Translations under genes and position numbers: made by a program
Part shown: piece by piece, positions 25,683 through 34,377 of the stretch
Layout of the letters: each line of letters begins with the position of its first letter
Position numbering within the stretch: the first letter of the stretch is position 1
NCBI GenBank assembly: GCA_016718275.1
Contig: JADKEA010000024.1
Coordinates: 174,732 to 238,731 of the forward strand
Length of the DNA stretch: 64,000 bases
DNA from: Candidatus Villigracilis affinis
GTDB lineage: Bacteria; Chloroflexota; Anaerolineae; Anaerolineales; Villigracilaceae
Direction of reading: 5' to 3'
Notes under the pieces: model-generated
The model's database searches: none
What the model saw: only the letters and a program-made list of their open reading frames with translations
What the model was told of the DNA's origin: nothing

Positions 25683-26315
25683 TTATGAGCGGTTTCGATA
25701 AAGCGACTGATTGGGGACAGCCTGCATGGCGTTGAGGTCAAGCGGAAGTTCGAGGAAGTCCGCGATTGACTTGCACAACTTTTCAGGATTGCCAACCATT
25801 TCGCTGTATTTGACGTAAAGAATGCGCATGTTGGGTTTGCGGGCGGCCCAATATTTCACGGCTTTTAAATGTTCGCGGAATTGGGCTTCCATTTCGGCGT
25901 CGGTGAGGTTGGAGGTCTCATTTCTGCGTTGAAGCATTTTGCGCTGGGAGGCGAGCACTTCGCTGATCTCGCGCTCCATGAAAATGATATCGTAGGAAAC
26001 GTCTTCAGGTAGGAATTCGAGCAAGTACGAAATAACTTTGACGACCTTGCCGCGCGCATCGTAGATCCAATTCTTTTCGCCGTCTTTGAGCGCTTTGACC
26101 TGTTCGATCTCGAAATAACCATTTGGGTTGTCTTCATCGGCCTGACGAAGTGAATCCACCACGGTGGGGAGTCCGCCTTCGGCGAGCATTTTCATCATCA
26201 TGGATGTGCCCGAGCGGGGCAGGCCAGAAACGACGATGACCTTTTCGTTGGTCTTTTTGGGTGTTTGGCGTGAGAATAGATTTTTCAAAAGATTACCTGA
26301 ATGCAGCAACGACAT
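25683..26315 (-). CDS. Sulfotransferase family protein
   Basis: A 210-residue P-loop protein. The 5'-phosphosulfate loop VVSGLPRSGTSMMMKMLAEG lies at about residues 28-47, matching PAPS-binding sulfotransferases. DIIFMEREISEVLASQRKML holds the Arg/Ser typical of the 3'-phosphate-binding region. It should transfer sulfate from PAPS to a hydroxyl on a glycan or small molecule, in the cytoplasm since no signal is seen. It lies between an AP-superfamily gene (20 bp upstream) and gpmA (12 bp downstream). Finding both a sulfate donor enzyme and sulfatase-fold enzymes in one region suggests linked decoration of a surface polymer, but the acceptor is unknown. Confidence 0.78.
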   Translation of the reverse strand: MSLLHSGNLLKNLFSRQTPKKTNEKVIVVSGLPRSGTSMMMKMLAEGGLPTVVDSLRQADEDNPNGYFEIEQVKALKDGEKNWIYDARGKVVKVISYLLEFLPEDVSYDIIFMEREISEVLASQRKMLQRRNETSNLTDAEMEAQFREHLKAVKYWAARKPNMRILYVKYSEMVGNPEKLCKSIADFLELPLDLNAMQAVPNQSLYRNRS

Positions 26316-26335
26316 TAGTCGTTACTACGGGTGAT

Positions 26336-28159
26336 TTAAAGATAACCAAGACCCTTCAAGCGGTCTTCCAGATCTTTTTGGCTTCCACCGCTGACTTGTG
26401 ACGGCGGTTTGATGTGCGATTGATCGAGATGCTTGCCGATGGCGAGGAAGGGGATATCGCGGAAGGAAACGCCGCCGAAGTTTTGCAGGTCGCGGTTGGC
26501 GAAGATCACACCGGGGACCACATCAGAATCCACGCAGTGATCGGCGCCCCAGTGATCGTGATTGGCTTCAACCAAATTTTGCGGCACTTTGCCGAGACCT
26601 GTTTCGGAGGAGGCGCGATATCCGGGCGCGTACCCAATCACCAGGTCAGGGCCGAGGCGGGTGTAAGCGCCGTTATACACTTCGTGCTTGAGGCGAATAC
26701 GCTGCATGACCGATTTTCCGTCAGGGCCATTCCAGCCCATCAATTTCTGCTGAATTTCAGCGAGCAGGGGTTCGATCTCATTTGCGCCCACGATGCCTTT
26801 GCCCTCGCGCCCAGCCACGTTCAAGTAAACGCTGTTCAAGCCGACCGCATAGGCTTTGGTCTTTTGCCAGTCAATGCTTGAAAGATCGCCTTCAGTGCTG
26901 CCGTTGTTCAAAGTGAGATATCCATTTTCAGCAAGCCAGCGATTGAGGTGAATCTTTTGCTGATAGGTCGTGAATCCGTGGTCAGACATGATGAGGTAGT
27001 TATATTTGCCGCCCCATTTTTCTACGCGCTGACTGACCTCACCAACGAACGCATCCAATTTTTGATACCAGGCTTGCGCCACGTCGAGTCGGTTGTGATA
27101 GAACATGTGTTGAACGCGGTCAAGGTCATCGAAGATGCTGCCGAGCACGCCTTCCTTGAAATTGCCAAGCAGATGGAAGAAAATCTGCTTGCGGCGTTCG
27201 AAGATCATGTCGCACAAGGCAATGAACTGCTCGTCGGTGATACAGCCATCTTCGAGGCCTGTAGTGTCCTGCGGCCAGCCCAGGGTGAGATACGGCCCGA
27301 CCTTTTGCCACAGGTCTTTTGCAAATGATTTTGAAGAGGAATAATGCGATAACGCATGCAGCGGATGAATTTGCAGCGGCAGTGTGTACAAACGCACAAC
27401 GCCGTTCAAACTGGTGAGGATCACGCGGGTAATGGCGTGAACGCTCAGGAATAATCCCGCCTTGAATTTGACTTCCACGATGTCGCTCCACTCGCCAACG
27501 CGGAGTTGGATCTGCGTATCGCCGATCGTCACCCGCGCCGAGGTCTGGTCCAACGCTTCAAGCTGGATCGGCAACGTAGCAGACTGCGGGCCGTTCTTAC
27601 CCTGCACCTGCGGACCATTCAACAATGCAGAGAATCTGCCCTTGCCCGTGGATTCAAAACGCGTCACCGCGGTCTTGCTTTTCTTTTCGTCTTCGGTGGT
27701 GAAGAGCGTGCCAACGCCCAACTGTCCGCGGATATCGGGGGTGCCGAGCCCGGGCAAAGTGTTGACGGGCAATTCAGGCCGTGCAGGGAACATGGCAGGC
27801 CACCACAAAGCGGTGGCAGGGTAACCCATGCTGGCAGCTTCTTCAAAAAGGGTCTTCGCGATGTACGGAGGGACAAATTGCTCTCCCATCGCGCTTTTCT
27901 TCATCGGTAAAATCGAAACATATGGGGCGTACGTGGCGGGGTCACGATGCACGAAATCGAAGATGCCATGCCCGCCCGGGTCTGCGCCGGTGGCAATGCT
28001 TGTCCACGAGACTTCGGTTTGCGGTGGTGAACATACCTCAAGGCGTGAATATCCCCCGGCATCCATGAATTTCGAAAAGTTCGTTAATTTATTTTGCCCC
28101 GCCATGTCTTCGAACACGGCGGGGTCAAATGAGTCAAAGCCAAGAATGATCGTCTTCAT
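26336..28159 (-). CDS. Alkaline phosphatase superfamily phosphodiesterase or nucleotide pyrophosphatase-like protein
   Basis: A 607-residue enzyme without an obvious signal peptide. The AP-superfamily core is seen in MKTIILGFDSFDPAVFEDMA (first metal Asp), QTEVSWTSIATGADPGGHGI (nucleophile Thr/Ser region), IFDDLDRVQHMFYH and YNYLIMSDHGFTTYQQ (metal Asp-His). These match type I phosphodiesterase / nucleotide pyrophosphatase relatives common in Chloroflexota, often of unknown substrate. The gene follows a 53-residue membrane peptide gene by 9 bases and precedes the sulfotransferase by 20 bases. Whether it is cytoplasmic or exported without a signal cannot be told. Confidence 0.82.
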   Translation of the reverse strand: MKTIILGFDSFDPAVFEDMAGQNKLTNFSKFMDAGGYSRLEVCSPPQTEVSWTSIATGADPGGHGIFDFVHRDPATYAPYVSILPMKKSAMGEQFVPPYIAKTLFEEAASMGYPATALWWPAMFPARPELPVNTLPGLGTPDIRGQLGVGTLFTTEDEKKSKTAVTRFESTGKGRFSALLNGPQVQGKNGPQSATLPIQLEALDQTSARVTIGDTQIQLRVGEWSDIVEVKFKAGLFLSVHAITRVILTSLNGVVRLYTLPLQIHPLHALSHYSSSKSFAKDLWQKVGPYLTLGWPQDTTGLEDGCITDEQFIALCDMIFERRKQIFFHLLGNFKEGVLGSIFDDLDRVQHMFYHNRLDVAQAWYQKLDAFVGEVSQRVEKWGGKYNYLIMSDHGFTTYQQKIHLNRWLAENGYLTLNNGSTEGDLSSIDWQKTKAYAVGLNSVYLNVAGREGKGIVGANEIEPLLAEIQQKLMGWNGPDGKSVMQRIRLKHEVYNGAYTRLGPDLVIGYAPGYRASSETGLGKVPQNLVEANHDHWGADHCVDSDVVPGVIFANRDLQNFGGVSFRDIPFLAIGKHLDQSHIKPPSQVSGGSQKDLEDRLKGLGYL

Positions 28160-28168
28160 GCAGCCGAA

Positions 28169-28330
28169 TTACTGATTTTGCTCTTCGTCTTCCTTGCGGA
28201 AACGGCGGCGGAGTTTTGCAATACCTTCACGAATGTTGCGGGAGAAGAAAAACAAAACGCCCGAACCTGCTACGAATACTGCGGCAAGAGCCTGGAATAA
28301 GATGCCGCCTGTGTTTGGATCAATATACAT
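28169..28330 (-). CDS. 53-residue single-TM peptide
   Basis: A short gene of 53 codons from an ATG at 28330 to a TAA at 28169. The product begins MYIDPNTGGILFQALAAVFV, continues with one hydrophobic helix ending about residue 30 (VLFFFSR), and finishes in a basic then acidic tail (KLRRRFRKEDEEQNQ), so the tail should face the cytoplasm. AAAGGAG lies 7 bases before the ATG, a strong ribosome site. It ends 9 bp before the AP-superfamily gene, suggesting translational coupling and a partner role as a small membrane subunit. Confidence 0.8.
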   Translation of the reverse strand: MYIDPNTGGILFQALAAVFVAGSGVLFFFSRNIREGIAKLRRRFRKEDEEQNQ

Positions 28331-28401
28331 TTGAGACACTCCTTTTTTCGGTTAAAGATTATATCTGACATCACAACCCTTGTCCATTTGAGAGGTTTAA
28401 C

Positions 28402-29934
28402 CTATTTTAATTTCCTGTTGGATTCAAAAGTATCCAGCATTTCTTCTTTCATTTTTGCGGTGGTGGTCGTATCAAGCGTGGACAGGTCTTTCATTTCATC
28501 AGGGTCGTCTTTCAGGTTGTAAAGCTCGAAGGTGTCAGGCCTTTTCGGGTAACCCGTATAGTAAATGAGTTTATGCTCACCTCGGATCAGCGACACAGTC
28601 GCGCCGTCCTTGAGGTTGCCAAACGCGGAACATTCCTTGGCTTCCATCGCATACAAACTGCGGGACTCTTCGCTTCCGCCCAGCCCGGGCAGGATTCTGC
28701 CTTCGAGATCAGTAGCGGCCGTTTTGCCAGCGATGTGCAACAATGTCGGGAGCAAGTCAATGTTGCTGGTGGGGTGGTGAACATCCACGCGGGAATTTTG
28801 TCCCGGGGCAATGACGAGGAGCGGAATATGCACCACCGCGTCGTACAGCAGTCGGGTGACATGACCGTACTCTCCGCGTTCGAACAACTCCCCGTGGTCG
28901 GCTGTCAGGATCAGATAGGTGTTTTCCAAAACGCCCGCTTCGTCCAAGGCATTGACCAGTTTCTCGATCTCGGAATCCACGTCCGCTACGAATTCATCGT
29001 AGGTTTTTCGTCGCCAGAGGATGTGGTCATTGTCAATATCCAGCGTGGAGAATTTCGTCGGCGCTTTGAAGGGGATTTCCAATTCTGGGAAGATATCGGT
29101 GAATTGTTTGCGGGGCCGATACGGCTCGTGCGGCGAGAACAGGTGAAAGTACGCCAGAAACGGGCTTTGTTCACTGGCGAGATTCTTGATCTCATCCAAC
29201 ACGCCCGCATACACCACTTCATGTTTGTAACTGTAAAACGTATTGTTCGGAATCCCATACGGATAATCGGGCAGTGATTTGTTGAAATCCTGTTTCCTGC
29301 GCGCCAGTTTGTTCAAAAACCCAAAGATAGGCGCGGAGGGAACACTACCCACACGGTCAATGCCGCCAGAGAAAAGATAATCATCGAGACCGTAATAAGC
29401 GGGGATCGGGTCGCGGGGAAAATACTGCCCAAATAGGGGATGTTCCAGTTGGTCGTAGAAGGTCGGCGCGGGGATGTGATTGTCCAACCCTGATTGAAAC
29501 TGCCCGAGCAAAACATCGGCAAGATAATTTTGTGAAAAAGCCGTGCGGTGATATTCATCCCCGATGAGGTTGAAAATATTATGGTCCACATGCTTCTTGT
29601 TGACCATGCCGCTCAGGTTGATTCCGCGATGCGTCCACGGATATAGCCCTGTCAACATGGAAGCCGTGCCTGCCGTGGTGAAATTCCCTGCCGAATAATG
29701 CGAGTGATAGACCGTCGCCCGCTCGGCAATCCGCTCCAGCCCGGGCGTGGTGCTTCTCGGGTAGCCATACACCGACAGGTTGCGAGCCGACATGGCATCG
29801 AACACCATAACGATGATATTCGGCTTGCTGCTTTGCGCTTTGAGGTTTCGAAGCGCAGGAGCCATGGATAGTAATGAGCCAGCCGAAAAGGCCGCGGCAG
29901 TTTTCAAAAAGTCACGCCTGCTAAAACGTTTCAC
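28402..29934 (-). CDS. Tat-exported sulfatase-fold enzyme 3 with Thr in the nucleophile position
   Basis: A 510-residue paralogue of enzymes 1 and 2. It starts at GTG 29934, with AGAGGGA four bases upstream overlapping the end of the preceding membrane protein gene. The Tat signal is RFSRRDFLKTAAAF. Fold motifs are NIIVMVFDAMSARNLSVYGY, NFTTAGTASMLTGLYPW (Thr in the nucleophile slot) and LTADHGELFERGEYGH. Near the C-terminus is HKLIYYTGYPKRPDTFELYN. It is the second example of a multi-TM gene directly followed by a sulfatase-fold gene. The substrate is unknown; phospho- or sulfo-ester chemistry on an outer-surface lipid or glycan is plausible. Confidence 0.84.
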   Translation of the reverse strand: MKRFSRRDFLKTAAAFSAGSLLSMAPALRNLKAQSSKPNIIVMVFDAMSARNLSVYGYPRSTTPGLERIAERATVYHSHYSAGNFTTAGTASMLTGLYPWTHRGINLSGMVNKKHVDHNIFNLIGDEYHRTAFSQNYLADVLLGQFQSGLDNHIPAPTFYDQLEHPLFGQYFPRDPIPAYYGLDDYLFSGGIDRVGSVPSAPIFGFLNKLARRKQDFNKSLPDYPYGIPNNTFYSYKHEVVYAGVLDEIKNLASEQSPFLAYFHLFSPHEPYRPRKQFTDIFPELEIPFKAPTKFSTLDIDNDHILWRRKTYDEFVADVDSEIEKLVNALDEAGVLENTYLILTADHGELFERGEYGHVTRLLYDAVVHIPLLVIAPGQNSRVDVHHPTSNIDLLPTLLHIAGKTAATDLEGRILPGLGGSEESRSLYAMEAKECSAFGNLKDGATVSLIRGEHKLIYYTGYPKRPDTFELYNLKDDPDEMKDLSTLDTTTTAKMKEEMLDTFESNRKLK

Positions 29935-29943
29935 ATTTCCCTC

Positions 29944-30471
29944 TTAGAAGATGTTTTGCACAGCAATGCTTAGCAGTGACAAAACAAAGATCGGAATCAG
30001 GATGTACAGAAAAACCGTAAATCGGTCCGCCAGTGCCGCAAGTGCTGATTTGATCCGCGGGTTGTTCGCCAAAAAATAAAAGAGAAGCACGATCACCAGT
30101 GAGATCACCAACCCTGTGACCGAAAAGATGATCCGCGCAATATTCTCGTTCGTAATGCGGAAGTAGATCATGATCATGCCGATGATGGGCAGGGTGAGGG
30201 CTGTCCCTCTCGCGGCGAATTCGTCACGCAGATATTCGGGCGGCAGAAAAAAACACAGCACCAGCAAAAAGAGCAGAAAGCTCAATCCTTCAAGAAAACT
30301 TGCCACAATCACATACGAAAATGTGGCTGCTATTTCACCGATGAGCATGAAATGCATCCAGGATGGCAGGTACCAAAAGAACAACAACGCTGACCATGCG
30401 AAAAGCATGGTCGCGATGACCGCATACACAGACAGCACATCTTTAAGTTTTGGAAGTCGGTGATTGAACAT
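29944..30471 (-). CDS. Multi-TM protein paired with sulfatase-fold enzyme 3
   Basis: A 175-residue membrane protein with about five to six helices, paralogous to the one at 24276-24833: VLSVYAVIATMLFAWSALLF near the N-terminus, YLPSW, LIGEIAATFSY and a C-terminal DRFTVFLYILIPIFVLSLLS. It precedes enzyme 3 by 9 bases and is the first gene of the minus-strand operon, divergent from mutS with 108 bp between. No catalytic residues are obvious. Membrane anchoring or flippase-like substrate delivery is inferred from the repeated pairing only. Confidence 0.7.
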   Translation of the reverse strand: MFNHRLPKLKDVLSVYAVIATMLFAWSALLFFWYLPSWMHFMLIGEIAATFSYVIVASFLEGLSFLLFLLVLCFFLPPEYLRDEFAARGTALTLPIIGMIMIYFRITNENIARIIFSVTGLVISLVIVLLFYFLANNPRIKSALAALADRFTVFLYILIPIFVLSLLSIAVQNIF

Positions 30472-30506
30472 GGCTCGTTGGATGAATGGAAAGGTTATGT
30501 TTAGGG

Positions 30507-30537
30507 TTGGAATAAAGGCTTATACTCCAGTTATAAT
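30507..30537 (+). promoter_or_regulatory. Candidate mutS promoter
   Basis: TTGGAA (30507-30512), 19 bases, then TATAAT (30532-30537), 42 bases before the mutS ATG. The 12-base string CCAGTTATAATA at the -10 recurs at 34921-34932 before a membrane protein gene. The spacing is long, so confidence is modest. Confidence 0.45.
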
Positions 30538-30579
30538 AATAAGTCAAATCACACATTAAATCACATGTAGAGCAGCCCC

Positions 30580-33150
30580 ATGCCCAGTAACGATGACCTG
30601 ACTCCAGTACGACAGCAATATCTCGAGATCAAACGCGAGCACCCCGACCGAATCGTTTTCTTCCGCCTCGGTGATTTTTACGAGACCTTCGATGAAGATG
30701 CTGAGATCACAGCCCGCGAACTCGATATCGTTCTCACCTCACGCCCCGTCGGCGGCGGTGTGCGTGTGCCGTTGGCGGGCATTCCATATCATGCCGTTGA
30801 AAATTATCTGGCGCGCCTCATCGAAAAAGGCTATCACGTTGCCATTTGTGAGCAGGTTGGGGAACAACCCGTCAAGGGGATTTTTCCGCGCAAGGTCGTG
30901 CGTGTGGTCACGCCGGGGACGGTGACCGAACCAGGATTACTGCCCGGCGATGCGAATAATTATCTCGCCTCGATCATTCTCGACACGACAACAGCGGTCA
31001 ATTCCAACCCGACCACTGCTTCTGTTTCCTATGTAGATATCACCACCGGAGAATTTGCCGTCACTGAATTGCCGCTCGAAGCCTTGCGCGCCGAGTTGAC
31101 CCGTCTTCACCCTGCCGAGATCATTCACCCCGATTCGCAAGTTTTACCCGACGGAATCACAGGTCATATCACCACCCTGCCTGCGTGGAAGTTCGAGCCA
31201 GGCAAATGCAGCGAGGTTTTGATATCGCATTTCAAAGCATCCACTCTGGCAGGTTTCGGCTTAAAGGATAACGGTCTCTCTGCAAGAGCGGCGGGTGCCA
31301 TTGTGCAATACCTCAAAGAGACCCAGCCCGATGCGCTGAATTTACTCACCTCATTGCGCGCCTACAGCCTGAACGAATTTATGACATTGGACGCATCCAC
31401 GCGCAGAAATTTGGAATTGGATGAAACCCTGCGCGGTGAACGCAAAGGGTCCTTGCTTGGCACACTTGATTTTTCGGTCACCCCGATGGGAAAGCGGCTT
31501 ATGCATCAGTGGGTGAGTCAGCCTTTGCTGCATGTGGCGAAGATCATCCAGCGGCAGGATGGCGTGCAATATTTTGTAGATCATGGCATGGTTCGTGCGG
31601 AATTACGCGCCACCCTGAAACCCCTCGCCGATCTGGAGAGATTGGTTAACCGCGTGCTGGCGGGGCAGGCACAACCGCGTGATCTGGTTGCGATGCGTTC
31701 CACACTGGCGGAGTTGCCGAAGATAAGAGAAGTGATCAGCGGGCAGAAGGCAGCGGCTAGTAATCAGTGGTCAGTGTGCGCGGATGAACTTTCCCTGTTG
31801 CAAAATGCCATTGACGATGACCCGCCTGCGACACTGCAAAATACGGGTGTGATCCGCCCTGGTTATTCCTCTGAATTGGATGGTGTCATTGACGCTTCAA
31901 AACATGCCCGTGATTGGATCGCCAACCTCGAAGGTGTGGAGCGTGAAAAAACGGGCATCAAAACCCTCAAGGTCGGATACAACAAGGTGTTTGGTTATTA
32001 CATCGAAATTTCACGCGGCGCGGCAGATAAAGCGCCCGAGAGTTACATCCGCAAGCAGACACTGGTCAATGCGGAACGGTTCATCACGCCTGAAATGAAG
32101 GAATATGAAACGCTGGTTTTGAATGCAGAAGAACGAATCAAGGAAATCGAAACTCGTTTATTCCGCGAAGTGTGCGCCGAATTGGCGAAAGCCGCGAATC
32201 AAATCCTTGCCACAGCCCGCGCAATTGCCGAATTGGATGTGCTGTCTGCTTTGGGGGAGGCAGCTGCTCTCGGAGGCTACACCCGGCCCGAGGTCCACGA
32301 AGGAAGCGGATTGGAAATCCATGAGGGGAGGCATCCTGTTGTGGAACAGTTGTTGAAATCAGACAGATACATCCCCAATGATGTCATCTTCGAAAAAGGC
32401 GAAGTAGTGCGCGTGATCACGGGGCCGAATATGTCGGGTAAATCCACGTACCTGCGGCAGACGGCGCTGATCGTGTTGATGGCGCAGATGGGGTCGTTCG
32501 TGCCTGCCGCGTCAGCAAAGATCGGGCTGGTGGATCGCATTTTCACCCGCATCGGCGCACAGGATGAAATTCACGCGGGACAATCCACGTTCATGGTGGA
32601 GATGGTGGAGGCGGCGAATATTTTGCATCACGCCACACCGCGTAGTTTGTTGATCCTGGATGAGATCGGGCGCGGCACTTCGACCTACGATGGGCTTTCG
32701 ATTGCGTGGGGCATCATCGAGTACATTCACAATCATCCGCACTTGCGTGCCAAGACCTTGTTTGCCACGCATTATCATGAGTTGACACAGCTTGCAGACT
32801 TGCTGCCTGGCATCCGTAATTACAACGTGGCGGTGAGCGAAGCCGATAACAAGGTTGTGTTTTTACACAAGATCATTCCAGGCGGCGCAGACCGTTCGTA
32901 TGGAATCCACGTTGGGCAGCTTGCGGGGCTGCCCGCGCCTGTGATCCAACGCGCCACCGAGATCATGGCCGAGCTTGAAAAGACCTCAGGCCGTGCGGTA
33001 AAGATCAATCCCAATGCTGCCCAGCAGGTTGCGCTGTTCCCTGAAACCAATCCGCTTTTGGATGAGTTGAGGGAATTGGATGTGAATTCACTTTCACCCA
33101 TCGAAGCGTTGAATAAATTGTTCGAATGGCGGATGCGGTTTACGAAATGA
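30580..33150 (+). CDS. mutS: DNA mismatch repair protein MutS
   Basis: An 856-residue mismatch sensor. The N-terminal mismatch-binding Phe-x-Glu motif is RLGDFYETFDEDAEITA (Phe near residue 33). The ATPase has Walker A TGPNMSGKSTYLRQTA (about residue 612), Walker B LLILDEIGRGTSTYDGLS and the signature FATHYHEL. The C-terminal helix-turn-helix and dimer tail are present. Length is normal and the frame is clean. A MutL gene is not in the window. The ATG has only a weak upstream purine stretch (GAGCAG). Confidence 0.97.
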   Translation: MPSNDDLTPVRQQYLEIKREHPDRIVFFRLGDFYETFDEDAEITARELDIVLTSRPVGGGVRVPLAGIPYHAVENYLARLIEKGYHVAICEQVGEQPVKGIFPRKVVRVVTPGTVTEPGLLPGDANNYLASIILDTTTAVNSNPTTASVSYVDITTGEFAVTELPLEALRAELTRLHPAEIIHPDSQVLPDGITGHITTLPAWKFEPGKCSEVLISHFKASTLAGFGLKDNGLSARAAGAIVQYLKETQPDALNLLTSLRAYSLNEFMTLDASTRRNLELDETLRGERKGSLLGTLDFSVTPMGKRLMHQWVSQPLLHVAKIIQRQDGVQYFVDHGMVRAELRATLKPLADLERLVNRVLAGQAQPRDLVAMRSTLAELPKIREVISGQKAAASNQWSVCADELSLLQNAIDDDPPATLQNTGVIRPGYSSELDGVIDASKHARDWIANLEGVEREKTGIKTLKVGYNKVFGYYIEISRGAADKAPESYIRKQTLVNAERFITPEMKEYETLVLNAEERIKEIETRLFREVCAELAKAANQILATARAIAELDVLSALGEAAALGGYTRPEVHEGSGLEIHEGRHPVVEQLLKSDRYIPNDVIFEKGEVVRVITGPNMSGKSTYLRQTALIVLMAQMGSFVPAASAKIGLVDRIFTRIGAQDEIHAGQSTFMVEMVEAANILHHATPRSLLILDEIGRGTSTYDGLSIAWGIIEYIHNHPHLRAKTLFATHYHELTQLADLLPGIRNYNVAVSEADNKVVFLHKIIPGGADRSYGIHVGQLAGLPAPVIQRATEIMAELEKTSGRAVKINPNAAQQVALFPETNPLLDELRELDVNSLSPIEALNKLFEWRMRFTK

Positions 33151-33179
33151 TGAAAAATATGTCGAAAAAAGCGCTTAAT

Positions 33180-34350
33180 GGCTCGGACGGGGGGGCGGCG
33201 ACTTTTTAGGTCTGGCAGGCTTTCCAGACTCTGTCTGTATCTTTGAAGACGAGGATGTCTATCCCGCCTTTTGACCGCATTTTCCTGTAAATGTCATCCA
33301 GGTGGTGCTTTTTTCTGAAGATGCTTAGAGAGAACTTTGCAGATAAACATGACCTGCGCCGCCTTACATCCGGTCTGAAATCACCACCTGGGGGTGGCAT
33401 ATACCCGCTTTTGCGGTCTATTGACCAATGGCGGTTTATTTTGGATAATGGTATGGGCGCGGCGTTCTCCATATGTCAGCCGGTGATGATATGTCCGTTC
33501 GCCAAGGCGGTTATCCACGCTGATGGAGTTTGGGAACTGGCCTTCGTTCATGGCAATGAGCATGGCCACAGAGCAGGCGGCTCAGGCTGAGGTCAGCAGA
33601 CCGAGGTTAATGTAACACCCAAGCCAGACCGAGGCTTTTGGGTTTTGGAGCACGCGGAATCTTTGGGGTGATCCATTTTTTATCACTCATGAACATTGTG
33701 ATCACCCAGAAGAGGAGAATTGCAAAGGCAGCCGCGGGATCCCAGATCGTTGATCGAGATCAGGGTCGAATAAGCAAAGCACATCCGTTATCACCCATGG
33801 AGACAGCGCTCTGTAATGGGAGGTTTTGATCCCTTCTTAAAACTCCTGAATCCAGACCGCAGCCATGAGAAGAAAGCCAAGCTCGAACAGATAATTTGGA
33901 GCTTGATGAAATTGGCGGTTCCTAAAACAATCGTGGATGTGCCTTCGGGGATACGACGCTCGCCATAAATGGATGGATATAAACCGCCACTGGCTAAGGA
34001 TTGATCCAGACGGCATGCTTTTGAAACACAGCCAGAAACGTGAAACAAAATCAGGCAAGGGCTTAATACCTGACCGCCTGGCGTATTTCTTTTGAGCAAT
34101 GGACAGTATACCGCTCACCCTTACCTTGATAGCCCAAGGGGTGTAGGCGAAAGCCAGCCCGATGATGACTCGAAGACAATATTTTGTCGGCAAAGCGTTC
34201 GTTCTTTTCATGCAGGAGAATCAACAATCCGAAGAACTGCCCATACTGGTCCGGAACCCATTTCTATTGCATTGAGGTGGTTACTTGATCGGAATTATTC
34301 CCAGCCTTCGATGCCGCCATTGATGGGACGATCTTGATGGTAAGCCGAGC
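33180..34350 (-). pseudogene. Wrecked coding remnant(s), probably membrane protein
   Basis: About 1.2 kb between mutS and the next readable frame has no intact gene. On the minus strand several short pieces look protein-like but lie in different frames: YLFELGFLLMAAVWIQEF near 33838-33891, then AAAFAILLFWVITMFMSDKK and a Lys/Pro-rich tail ending at a stop at 33607-33609, and a charged piece IFRKKHHLDDIYRKMRSK near 33250-33310. These suggest one or two genes broken by several indels, the middle one polytopic. No family could be fixed. It may be real decay or assembly error; it does not look like non-coding spacer. Confidence 0.4.
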
Positions 34351-34377
34351 GGTATTTCGAGGCGAACTGCGGTTATT

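Noticed and set aside
21177..30471. Reading the three sulfatase-fold genes as a polysaccharide-degradation locus with arylsulfatases
   Set aside because: They lack the formylglycine motif, there is no anaerobic maturase or glycoside hydrolase nearby, and the neighbours are biosynthetic.
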